Position numbers and translations under genes: made by a program. A stretch of 64,000 nt of DNA, taken from JABCPE02 sp963530615. GTDB lineage: Bacteria > Bacteroidota > Bacteroidia > Flavobacteriales > Weeksellaceae. Below, in pieces: positions 49,309-57,363 of this stretch; the first letter of the stretch is position 1; each line of letters starts with the position of its first letter. The notes beneath the pieces were generated by a model. That model saw only the letters and a program-made list of their open reading frames with translations. It was not told the origin of the DNA and did not search any database. The stretch lies in contig CAUSDX010000002.1 of NCBI GenBank assembly GCA_963530615.1, positions 124,001-188,000 of the forward strand, written 5' to 3'.

Positions 49309-51399
49309 TTATTTAATTATTAATCTCATTCCGAACATGAAATTTCTTCCTGCTTGAGGATAATAATATGGAGTTTGGTCATAAACAAAGCCTTTGTTCA
49401 TATACATTCTATTAAGAATATTATTTAAATTAAAATGTAAATGAAGTTTATAGTGTTTTAAATCTAATAGATAGCTTGCACCAAAGTCTAAAACATTATA
49501 ATCAGGGATAGAAAGTAAGTTGTTTTCATTATTGTCTAGAAACTGCTTACCTACATATTGGTTTTGTAAATGAATATTAAATGATGATAACTGATAATTT
49601 ACCCCAATATTTCCGATGAAATTAGGTGAAAGAGCAATTTGGGTATTTCCTAAATCTTCTAAAATATTATTTTTTTTGGTACGGAAATTAAGATTTTTAT
49701 TTTGACTTAAATTCGCATTTGCGAAGATATTAAAGTTTTTTGTGGGAATAATATTGAGTCCAAGTTCTATCCCTCGGCGGTAAGATTTCCCTGAGTTTTC
49801 TCGAATAAAAGCTCCTACATTGTTGATTTTCCCACTGAAAACCAGTTGGTTTAGATAATGCATATAGTAAGCATTAGCCGAGATTTTTAATTTATCCCAA
49901 TTTTTCTCAAAACCAAGTTCAAAATCATGAAGGGTTTCGTGAGAAATATCATTTTTAGAGATAATATCACTTCTATTAGGCTCTCGGTGTGCCATGGCAT
50001 AAGAGAAGTAAATTTTCCCTTGGTTTATAAGGAAATTAATTCCTGTTTTTGGGTTGATGAAATTAAAAACTCTATTAAAGTTTTTGCCTTCACTATCGTG
50101 AGCAAGGATAACTTCGGCATTATGCTGAATATGACGAAACTGTACATCTCCAAAAAACTCAAAAGGATATGTAGTGTAAATTATTTTTCCGAAAGCAGAA
50201 ATGTCGTTTTTTTTGGATTTATTGCGATAATATTCATGGTTAAAAGGAATTTGCGGAAGCTCCAAAGCTGAATTTATATTTCCAAAATGATAGCCAATAT
50301 ATTGATTTCCTGCTCCTCCGATATTTATTTTTAATCGGTCATATTTTCCAAAAAATTGATAAACTAACCCATAAAAGTCATTATCCAGCCATTTCTTTCT
50401 GATAAGGTCGGTTTTAGTGATATTTGAAATATTAAGATTGTATTTACTTAATTTTTGGTCTTGTTTATAATTTTCATAATAGCCTTTTCCTTTGGTATAG
50501 TGAAGGGTGGCTTCTAAATTCCAAAAATTATTTAGTTTTTGGTTAAGTATAAAATGATAATGGTTTTGGCGATAATTATCGGTTTCATTATCATAATATT
50601 TAATACCGTTAGAGGTATATATTTCGCCTGAAGAATTATATTTTCTATTAGTTTTATAGGTGTTTGCATCTATACCATTCCAGGCTTGATAGGTTTTTTC
50701 TTTTCCTCCAAAAGCGATAAGTCTTAATTGAGTTTTTTCTGTTTTGAATAAAGCCGTAATGTGATAGGATTTTAGGTTTGAAAATGCTCTATCGATATAT
50801 CCATCAGATTTTGTAAGGCTATATCTTGCCATTAAGGATAATTTATTATTTAAAAAACTTCCTGTTCCTGCTTCAAAAGCTCTTTTTTCAGTATTGAAGG
50901 AGCCGTATGATAGGTCTGTTAGAAAATAGGGTTTGTTATTAGGTTCTTTAGTTAAGATATTTACACTGGCACCAAAAGCGGCTACACCATTAGAGGAGGT
51001 TCCTATACCTCTTTGTATGATAATTTGAGAAGCAGAACTTGCTAAATCAGAGACATTGACAAAGAATGTTCCTTGGGATTCGCTATCATTATAAGGAACG
51101 CCATTTAGCATAATATTAATAGAGGTAGCGGCTACACCACGAATGCGAAAATCGGTATAACCAATGCCATTTCCTGTATCAGATGAAGATAAAATAGATG
51201 TTTGATTTTTAAGTAAAATAGGTAAATCTTGTCCTAAATTTTTCCTCGCCAAATCTTTTTCTACATAGATAATTTCTTTGGTTACAGGAAGTTTTTTTGT
51301 AAAGTTAAGAATTTCAATTTCCTTCACTTTAAGTGAATCAGTTTTCTGTGCTATACACAGAGGGCTAACGCATAGCCCCAAAAAAATAAATCCTTTCAT
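49309..51399 (-). CDS. TonB-dependent receptor, predicted thiamine transporter
   Basis: The 696-residue protein has a signal peptide (MKGFIFLGLCVSPLCIAQ), a plug with FRIRGVAATSINIMLNGVPYNDSESQG and IIQRGIGTSSNGVAAFGASVNIL, and a barrel ending in a hydrophobic residue (MRLIIK). It is controlled by a TPP riboswitch in its leader, which in Bacteroidota marks thiamine or thiamine-phosphate uptake receptors. It therefore probably imports thiamine or a derivative, driven by TonB. The barrel sequence alone does not tell the substrate. No inner-membrane thiamine transporter is seen next to it. Confidence 0.87.
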   Translation of the reverse strand: MKGFIFLGLCVSPLCIAQKTDSLKVKEIEILNFTKKLPVTKEIIYVEKDLARKNLGQDLPILLKNQTSILSSSDTGNGIGYTDFRIRGVAATSINIMLNGVPYNDSESQGTFFVNVSDLASSASQIIIQRGIGTSSNGVAAFGASVNILTKEPNNKPYFLTDLSYGSFNTEKRAFEAGTGSFLNNKLSLMARYSLTKSDGYIDRAFSNLKSYHITALFKTEKTQLRLIAFGGKEKTYQAWNGIDANTYKTNRKYNSSGEIYTSNGIKYYDNETDNYRQNHYHFILNQKLNNFWNLEATLHYTKGKGYYENYKQDQKLSKYNLNISNITKTDLIRKKWLDNDFYGLVYQFFGKYDRLKINIGGAGNQYIGYHFGNINSALELPQIPFNHEYYRNKSKKNDISAFGKIIYTTYPFEFFGDVQFRHIQHNAEVILAHDSEGKNFNRVFNFINPKTGINFLINQGKIYFSYAMAHREPNRSDIISKNDISHETLHDFELGFEKNWDKLKISANAYYMHYLNQLVFSGKINNVGAFIRENSGKSYRRGIELGLNIIPTKNFNIFANANLSQNKNLNFRTKKNNILEDLGNTQIALSPNFIGNIGVNYQLSSFNIHLQNQYVGKQFLDNNENNLLSIPDYNVLDFGASYLLDLKHYKLHLHFNLNNILNRMYMNKGFVYDQTPYYYPQAGRNFMFGMRLIIK

Positions 51400-51480
51400 T
51401 CTTTTAATTATTAAAAAATTAATTGAATAAAAGGGGCGACTACCTATGAGAAAAATTGAATGAAAATTTTCTCCTTTTTT

Positions 51481-51550
51481 GTTTCCCTAAACAGCATTAC
51501 CTGTTCTAGGTTCATTGGGTATAATCTCAGCTTTTTACAGCACCCCTTTT
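51481..51550 (-). promoter_or_regulatory. TPP (thiamine pyrophosphate) riboswitch
   Basis: Read on the minus strand, the leader has GGGGTGCTG, then AGCTGAGATTATACCC, GAACCTAGAACAGGTAATGC and GCTGTTTAGGGAAAC. These are the conserved THI-box parts: the GGGGTGC/ACCC helix, the CTGAGA pyrimidine-sensing loop and the ACCTG...GGTAATGC...GGGA pyrophosphate-sensing arm. It controls the following TonB receptor gene. A weak P1 stem is expected from the A-rich flanks. The downstream CGCCCCTTTT (51438-51429) can pair with the first helix strand, see findings. Confidence 0.92.
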
Positions 51551-51561
51551 TTTCTTCGACG

Positions 51562-51569
51562 CAAAGATA
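51562..51569 (-). promoter_or_regulatory. -7 box of the thiamine receptor leader
   Basis: Minus-strand TATCTTTG, a full TAnnTTTG match, placing transcription start just upstream of the riboswitch aptamer. It lies inside the gap between the porin terminator and the aptamer. Confidence 0.6.
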
Positions 51570-51587
51570 AGTTTTTTTAGATAAAGT

Positions 51588-51618
51588 AAAAACCATTCCT
51601 CTAAAGGAATGGTTTTTT
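51588..51618 (-). terminator. Terminator of the porin gene
   Basis: A 12-bp stem (AAAAACCATTCC at 51588-51599 with GGAATGGTTTTT at 51606-51617) around a six-base loop, downstream of the porin stop on the minus strand. Confidence 0.88.
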
Positions 51619-51639
51619 AGTATACTTTTCAATGTGATA

Positions 51640-52863
51640 TTAGAAAGTTTGGATTAAAGATAATGATACACGAAGGTTATCCCCTGTCGCATCTTTTTCT
51701 ATTTTTCTAATTGTTCCTGTGTAGTCATGTAATCCATAAGTAGTAGCAGAGTAATCAAGCTCTGCAGCTAATTTAGTATTTCCAGACTTCCATCCTAATC
51801 TAGGGGAAATTCTCCATGTGCTGCTAGGAGTAAGGTAACCTAACTGACCAAGATCTTCTCCGAATTTAGTTTTGATATCGTAAGCATTGTGCTCTTTAAA
51901 GCCATTATCTCTTGAATATCCTCCAAATACACCCCATTCAAAAGAAGGAGAGAAGTTTCCGCTGAATTCAGACCAGAAAGAGAAAGTACGGTTATTATGT
52001 AGTTTGTTGTTTTCATCAACAGAAACGCCACCTAATTGTAATAGTTCGGAAGGGTTGTTTCCGTAGTTAGCATAACCTTTCCATACGGTAGAACCACCTA
52101 AATTAGCTTTTGCATAAGCCAAGAAGTTCCATGCAGAAAGATTTCTACCGCTATATGTATTTCCATATAACTCATTGTTTTCATCAACTCCGTATAGATT
52201 TCTAGTAGTTTTGAAATTAGCACCGAAACCTCCTACGAATTTACTGTCATCACCGAATTGTAGTTGTGCATGGAATGCAGGGAAACCAGATTTAGCTGCG
52301 TTACCTTTACCAATCACTACAGAAGTAAAGTCTCTCTCAGTAACCGCAGCAGCAGTAAACCTTACATTTCCTTTAGTAGAGAATCTAATTTGAGGAGAAC
52401 GGTTAAATGGTTGGAATGGGCTACCTGCGTTGAAGTTATAAACTCCAGGAGATACATTCGTTACGAACATTGGGTGCCAGTACTGACCAGCCAAGATCTC
52501 AATATCATCATTAGATAATTTAACATAAGCATGTCTTAACGCTAATCCATTGATGGTAGCATCAGAACTACCGAAGAAGTGAGATTCTATTAATGCTTCT
52601 GATTTCATTCCAAAGAATTCAGGACCAGCAATTTTTACACCCAATCTTGATTCAACCCCCCATCCATTGAAGTTAGCTACAGAACCAGCCTTAAATTTTG
52701 GTTCAGCTAGATCGATGTAGTTACCTTCTCTAGCAGCGATAACTTGGCGAGAATCATATGCGAACTCACCTCTTACATAACCATAAAGGGTAGCACTAGT
52801 TTCTTGTGCTAAACCTAATTGAGCTACAGCTACAGCTAATAGCGTTGTAATCTGTTTTTTCAT
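51640..52863 (-). CDS. Outer-membrane porin-like beta-barrel protein
   Basis: The 407-residue protein has a signal peptide (MKKQITTLLAVAVAQLGLAQE), starts its mature part with ATLYGYVRGEFAYDSRQV and continues with alternating beta strands such as NGWGVESRLGVKIAG and ILAGQYWHPMFVTNVSPGVYNF, ending in a C-terminal Phe, all typical of trimeric-type or DcaP-like porins. It is transcribed divergently from an oxalate/formate-type MFS carrier, so the two may form an uptake route for a small organic acid. The solute is not known. A full -7 box lies 46 bases upstream. Confidence 0.8.
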   Translation of the reverse strand: MKKQITTLLAVAVAQLGLAQETSATLYGYVRGEFAYDSRQVIAAREGNYIDLAEPKFKAGSVANFNGWGVESRLGVKIAGPEFFGMKSEALIESHFFGSSDATINGLALRHAYVKLSNDDIEILAGQYWHPMFVTNVSPGVYNFNAGSPFQPFNRSPQIRFSTKGNVRFTAAAVTERDFTSVVIGKGNAAKSGFPAFHAQLQFGDDSKFVGGFGANFKTTRNLYGVDENNELYGNTYSGRNLSAWNFLAYAKANLGGSTVWKGYANYGNNPSELLQLGGVSVDENNKLHNNRTFSFWSEFSGNFSPSFEWGVFGGYSRDNGFKEHNAYDIKTKFGEDLGQLGYLTPSSTWRISPRLGWKSGNTKLAAELDYSATTYGLHDYTGTIRKIEKDATGDNLRVSLSLIQTF

Positions 52864-53320
52864 AATGTAATTATTATAAATTTAAAGTTATTTCTTTATT
52901 TTTATGGGGCAAATATACAACTTTATTTAATATCCCGTTAACAAAAATACCTAATATAAATCATGATTTTAATTTTTTCTTAACATAAAATAAGGGGTTC
53001 ACATAGATGAAACTGATGTTATTATATTAAAAATGTCCAAAATGTTAATTTTTTTTAAAACATGAAATTTATCATGTTTGTTAGTTTTTTTTATATTGTT
53101 TAAATGGTTTTTATATCTCATTTTCAATAATATAAGTATGAGATAAGGAAGGTGTTAGGAAATAAGGAATAATAAAATTTAATATTTAATCTTACAAAAA
53201 ATGATGTTAATTCAAAATTTTGTCTTAACTTGCGACCGTTTTAAAAAAAACTAGACTAAACTTAATTTAAGGTCATAAGATTATAAACGGTAAAAAATAA
53301 CATTAAATAATTATATACAA
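52864..53320. other. Divergent control region between porin and MFS gene
   Basis: This 457-base AT-rich gap contains no gene. It holds a -7 box for the porin (52910-52917), a 7-bp palindrome AACATGA-N6-TCATGTT (53059-53078), a second inverted repeat TATCTCAT...ATGAGATA (53114-53145) and a third ACCGTTT...AAACGGT (53235-53291) just before the MFS start. The first has the TGA-N6-TCA layout of Crp/Fnr-type sites. Shared regulation of the two flanking genes is inferred. Confidence 0.45.
52910..52917 (-). promoter_or_regulatory. -7 box of the porin gene
   Basis: Minus-strand TATATTTG, a full TAnnTTTG match, 46 bases upstream of the porin start codon. Confidence 0.55.
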
Positions 53321-54757
53321 ATGGATTTACAAACAGCTAAAAAGAAAGCAACGCGAGTTCTCATTGCTGGTATTATTTCCAACTTTTCGGTAGGGATTTT
53401 ATACACATGGAGTAACTTGAAAGATGCTTTGGAGTACACTAACTTACAGGGTATTCAAGACAAAAATGTAGAGGCGGCAGACAGAATGTATGCTGCATGG
53501 GAGCAATCTCACCTAGCTTTACCTTATGGTATCGGTGGTTTTACATCAGCATTTATCGTAGTATTTGCTGGAGCATGGCAAGATAAGATTGGACCTACTA
53601 AGGTGATCTTAATCGGTGTGTTAATGACAGGATTGGGAACAATTGCTTGTAGTTTCTTGACGCAGCATCCTTATTTATTTACTTTCGTATTTGCGATGGT
53701 TGTGGGTAATGGTATTGGGTTCGTTTATGCATGTCCTCGTGCAGCGGCAATGAAATGGTTCCACCCTTCTAAGAAAGGTATGATCAATGGTCTTGTAGTA
53801 GCAGGGTTCGGTTTAGGAGCTTTGTGGTTAGGTCCATTGGAAACATTATTCTTAAAAGGTCAGGCGTTCGTATGGACTTTTGAAGAGTTCCCAAGAGTTT
53901 CTTTAGAAAATACTTTAAGAATTTTAGGATGTGCTATCCTTGCTATGGGTATTCCAGCCGCATTGAATGTAGTTAACCCTCCTGCTGGATATGAAGTGCC
54001 AGAACCAGAAGTTGATCCTAACAAGCCAGTAAAAGAAAATGCTAAGAAAACAGCATCTATCTCTACTGCTGCGATGGCTAAAACATGGCAAGCTTGGGCA
54101 TTATTTACTATTTATGCTCTTTACTGCTCTGCTGGTGCGATGGTAATCTCTAACTCTTCTGATATCATGAGAGTACAATCAGGACTTACTGCTGGTGTAG
54201 AATCTGGACTAATTACAGAGGAGAATTTTGCTCTTGCAACTTCTTTACTTGGTGTAATGGTGCCTGTAACATCTATTTCTAACGCTACAGGTAGATCTTT
54301 AGGAGGTATGATTTCTGATATTATTGGTAGAAAGAATGTTTATTATGTAATCCATACAATTCAAGCAATTAATATGTTCTTCTTCCATACATACACATCT
54401 CCAATTGCCATTGTATTAGGGGTTATCCTTACTTGCGTGGTATATGGTTCTGTAATGAGTACAACACCATCTATCGTAGCTGACTACTTCGGTCTTAAAG
54501 CTTATGGTGCTAACTATGGTGTAGTGTATACAGGTTGGGGTGCGTCTCTAATCATTGGACCTCAGATTGCAGCTTACTCTAAAAAATTAGCTTTAGAGGC
54601 AGGTACTCCTCAAGAATCTTATTTCTTCGCTTACCATGCTGCTATTGCATTAATCGCAATTTCATTGGTTCTTGCATTCTTGGTGAAAAAACCTAAATTC
54701 AGACAAGAAGATGTTATTGATGATTACATTTTAGGACCAGATGAGCTTAAAAAATAA
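53321..54757 (+). CDS. OFA-type MFS transporter (oxalate/formate antiporter family)
   Basis: The 478-residue protein has 12 helices and the oxalate/formate antiporter family pattern: NFSVGILYTWSNLKDAL in the first helix, GAWQDKIGPTKVILIGVLMTGLG as the motif A equivalent and NATGRSLGGMISDIIGRKN between helices 8 and 9. The family exchanges oxalate, formate or related organic anions, or takes up lactate or pyruvate. It lies divergent from a porin, with a long palindrome-rich control region between. The solute is unknown. Confidence 0.88.
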   Translation: MDLQTAKKKATRVLIAGIISNFSVGILYTWSNLKDALEYTNLQGIQDKNVEAADRMYAAWEQSHLALPYGIGGFTSAFIVVFAGAWQDKIGPTKVILIGVLMTGLGTIACSFLTQHPYLFTFVFAMVVGNGIGFVYACPRAAAMKWFHPSKKGMINGLVVAGFGLGALWLGPLETLFLKGQAFVWTFEEFPRVSLENTLRILGCAILAMGIPAALNVVNPPAGYEVPEPEVDPNKPVKENAKKTASISTAAMAKTWQAWALFTIYALYCSAGAMVISNSSDIMRVQSGLTAGVESGLITEENFALATSLLGVMVPVTSISNATGRSLGGMISDIIGRKNVYYVIHTIQAINMFFFHTYTSPIAIVLGVILTCVVYGSVMSTTPSIVADYFGLKAYGANYGVVYTGWGASLIIGPQIAAYSKKLALEAGTPQESYFFAYHAAIALIAISLVLAFLVKKPKFRQEDVIDDYILGPDELKK

Positions 54758-54780
54758 TATTTAAGTTATCAATTATAATA

Positions 54781-54811
54781 AAAACCTCTCTAAAATAAGG
54801 AGAGGTTTTTT
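54781..54811 (+). terminator. Terminator of the OFA-type MFS gene
   Basis: AAAACCTCTC (54781-54790) pairs with GAGAGGTTTT (54800-54809), followed by T residues. Confidence 0.88.
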
Positions 54812-54824
54812 GTTTTAGAATAAT

Positions 54825-54855
54825 TTTAATTATAGTTTCTTTATTCTTATTTTTG
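54825..54855 (+). promoter_or_regulatory. Promoter of the GT2 gene with TTG start
   Basis: TTTA (54825-54828), 19-base spacer and TATTTTTG (54848-54855), a full -7 match. The TTG start at 54870 follows after 14 bases, the same distance as at murI. Confidence 0.6.
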
Positions 54856-54869
54856 CTAAAAATAAAAAA

Positions 54870-55889
54870 TTGGAGATATCAATATCTATAATAATAGCAA
54901 TTTTTAATCGTAAAGATGAACTTGAAGAACTTTTAACATCTCTGTCTATACAAACAGATAGGGATTTTGAAGTCATTATAGTAGATGACGGTTCTTTGAT
55001 TGATTTAGTTCCAGTAATTGATTTTTTTCAAGATAAATTGAAATTATATTATTACAAAAAATTAAATTCGGGGGCTGGTCTTTCTCGTAATTATGGAGCG
55101 TTAAAATCAAATAGTAATTGGTTAGTTTTTGTAGATAGCGATGTGGAAGTGGAGAAAGATTATATTGAGAATATTAAAGAAAATTTGCTAAGATATCCAG
55201 TAGATGCTTTTGGAGGAGCAGATAAGTCAAATGAATATTTCACACCTTTACAAAAAGCAATTTCTTATTCTATGACTTCTGTGTTAACTACGGGAGGGAT
55301 TAGAGGCAGTAAAAAAGCAGTAAGCAAATTTCAGCCACGAAGTTTTAATATGGGAGTGAATAAAGATATATTCTTAAAATTGGGTGGTTTTTCAGAAATG
55401 AGAATAGGGGAAGACCCTGATTTATCTATGAAATTTTGGGAAAATGGTTATAAAACTCAGTTTTATGAGAATATAGGGGTATATCATAAGAGGCGGACAA
55501 GTATTTCTAAATTTTTTAAGCAGGTTTATGGATTTGGTATTGCTCGTCCAATTTTAAACCAAAGACATCCAAAATATGTTAAAATTACTTTTTGGTTTCC
55601 AAGTTTATTCTTGATAGGGTTTATTTTTAGTTTGCTATTATATTTACTTTTAGGATTTGGAGTATTTTTGGTTGTATATACGGGATATTTTTTGATGATT
55701 TTTATCCATGCTACTGTTATAGAAAGGAATTTATTCATAGGAATATTATCGGTTCTGACTACAATGGTACAGATGTTTTCTTATGGAATAGGTTTTTTAG
55801 AATCATGGATAAAACTTAATGTGATGAAAAAATTACCTCAACAAGCTTTTCCCAATCATTTTTATTCAGAATATACAAAAGAGAAATGA
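54870..55889 (+). CDS. Membrane-associated family 2 glycosyltransferase (TTG start)
   Basis: The 339-residue protein has a GT-A domain: SIIIAIFNRKDELEELL, VIIVDDGS, SGAGLSRNYGALKSN and the metal site FVDSDVEVEKDY, then MRIGEDPDLSMKFWENGYK with the catalytic ED and two to three C-terminal membrane helices (about residues 248-310). It transfers a sugar at the membrane, perhaps to a glycan lipid or exopolysaccharide. The start is a TTG at 54870, since the conserved opening follows directly and no in-frame ATG precedes it. The substrate is unknown. Confidence 0.8.
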   Translation: MEISISIIIAIFNRKDELEELLTSLSIQTDRDFEVIIVDDGSLIDLVPVIDFFQDKLKLYYYKKLNSGAGLSRNYGALKSNSNWLVFVDSDVEVEKDYIENIKENLLRYPVDAFGGADKSNEYFTPLQKAISYSMTSVLTTGGIRGSKKAVSKFQPRSFNMGVNKDIFLKLGGFSEMRIGEDPDLSMKFWENGYKTQFYENIGVYHKRRTSISKFFKQVYGFGIARPILNQRHPKYVKITFWFPSLFLIGFIFSLLLYLLLGFGVFLVVYTGYFLMIFIHATVIERNLFIGILSVLTTMVQMFSYGIGFLESWIKLNVMKKLPQQAFPNHFYSEYTKEK

Positions 55890-55909
55890 TTATTTTCATT
55901 TCTCTTTTG
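55877..55909. terminator. Terminator between GT2 gene and rpoN
   Basis: A 13-bp perfect stem (55877-55889 with 55896-55908) whose left arm contains the last codons and stop of the GT2 gene, followed by T residues. It serves both convergent genes. Confidence 0.82.
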
Positions 55910-55912
55910 TTT

Positions 55913-57358
55913 TTATAGTTCTTTTCTTAATCTTGCAACGGGGATGTTCAATTGCTCACGGTATTTGGCAATGGTTCTCCTTGCAATTTTATAACCTTTT
56001 TCTTGAAGAGCAATAACTAAAGCATCATCAGTAAGTGGTTTTTTCTTATTCTCTGCATTGATGATTTCTTGCAAGTGGTTCTTAATCTCTTTGGTAGAGA
56101 CTTCCTCGCCTTCGTCGTTTGTTAAACTATCTGAAAATAGATTTTTTAAGTAGATTATTCCGTGAGGTGTGTCTGCATATTTGCTTTTTACTACGCGAGA
56201 AATGGTAGAGATGTCAAAACCAGTGATTTCAGAAATATCTTTTAAAATCATGGGTTTTATTTTTTTTTCATCTCCTGAAAGAAAATACTCTTTTTGTATT
56301 TTCGTAATTGCTAGAATGGTTTGCATCAGAGTATTTTGCCTTTGATTGATGGCGTCTATATACCATTTAGCTGTATCTAATTTTTGTTTAATAAAAAGGG
56401 CAGCTTGTTTATGTTCAGCTGATTTATCATGAGAATATACCTCTAGAATTTCTTTATATTCATTAGATACTCTTAAATTAGGAGTATTTTTATGATTTAA
56501 TAAAGGAATAACCTGATTATCTTTAATTTGAATGATAAAATCAGGGATAATTTCTTGATTGATGCTAATGGTCTGTACCTCAAAGTTACCTCCTACTTTT
56601 GGAGATAGTTTTGAGATTTCATTGAGAATTTCTTTTAGTTGTTTTTCATTGATATTATAACGCTGAATAATTTTAGAATAATGTTTATTACTCAATGCAT
56701 CAAATTGATTCTTGAGAATATCCGCTGCTAAAATTACATTAGGATTTGGGCTTACTTTTTTTTCAATTTGAAGGAGGAGGCATTCTCTGAGATTTCTGGC
56801 CCCCACTCCTGGAGGATCTAATTTTTGAACATAATTTTCTAAAATATTCTCCACAGACTCTGTATCGGTATAAATTCCAAGTGAGAAGGCTAAATCGTCT
56901 ACAATAGATTTTATTTCTCTACGGAGATAACCATCATTATCTAAATTTCCAATAAGATATTCTGCGATTTTCAAGTCATTGTCAGAAATACTACTTAACC
57001 GAATCTGCTCTAAAAGATAGTTATATAGACTTTGTCCCTCAGTAAGGGTATTTTCATTATCATACTCTTCATCATCAGGGGAGTAATTACTAGAAGCTGT
57101 CTTGTAAGAAGGCTCATCATCATATAGATATTCATCTACATTGAACTCTGTTTCTATGCTGTCTGTGCCTTCTTGTTCATATTCGTTATAATCCTCATTA
57201 TGGTCTTCATTGATGACTTCAAGGGCTGGATTTTCCTCCAACTCTCGTTGTAGTTCTTCTTCAAATTCAAGAGTATGCAACTGAATAAGTTTCATCAACT
57301 GAATCTGTTGAGGAGCTAATTTTTGACCTAATTTTAATTGTAAATTTTGTTTGAGCAT
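55913..57358 (-). CDS. rpoN: RNA polymerase sigma-54 factor
   Basis: The 481-residue protein begins with the glutamine- and leucine-rich region I (LKQNLQLKLGQKLAPQQIQLMKLIQLHTLEFEEELQRELEENPALE), followed by an acidic region and core-binding domain, a helix-turn-helix (FDISTISRVVKSKYADTPHG) and the RpoN box RRTIAKYREQ near the end. Sigma-54 needs an enhancer-binding ATPase for promoter opening; none is in this window. It follows asnS by five bases, so they are cotranscribed. Confidence 0.95.
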   Translation of the reverse strand: MLKQNLQLKLGQKLAPQQIQLMKLIQLHTLEFEEELQRELEENPALEVINEDHNEDYNEYEQEGTDSIETEFNVDEYLYDDEPSYKTASSNYSPDDEEYDNENTLTEGQSLYNYLLEQIRLSSISDNDLKIAEYLIGNLDNDGYLRREIKSIVDDLAFSLGIYTDTESVENILENYVQKLDPPGVGARNLRECLLLQIEKKVSPNPNVILAADILKNQFDALSNKHYSKIIQRYNINEKQLKEILNEISKLSPKVGGNFEVQTISINQEIIPDFIIQIKDNQVIPLLNHKNTPNLRVSNEYKEILEVYSHDKSAEHKQAALFIKQKLDTAKWYIDAINQRQNTLMQTILAITKIQKEYFLSGDEKKIKPMILKDISEITGFDISTISRVVKSKYADTPHGIIYLKNLFSDSLTNDEGEEVSTKEIKNHLQEIINAENKKKPLTDDALVIALQEKGYKIARRTIAKYREQLNIPVARLRKEL

Positions 57359-57363
57359 ATTTT

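Noticed and set aside
51444..51632. A 62-codon minus-strand frame across the thiamine receptor leader
   Set aside because: It overlaps the TPP riboswitch and the porin terminator and has no protein-like features; the RNA explains the sequence.
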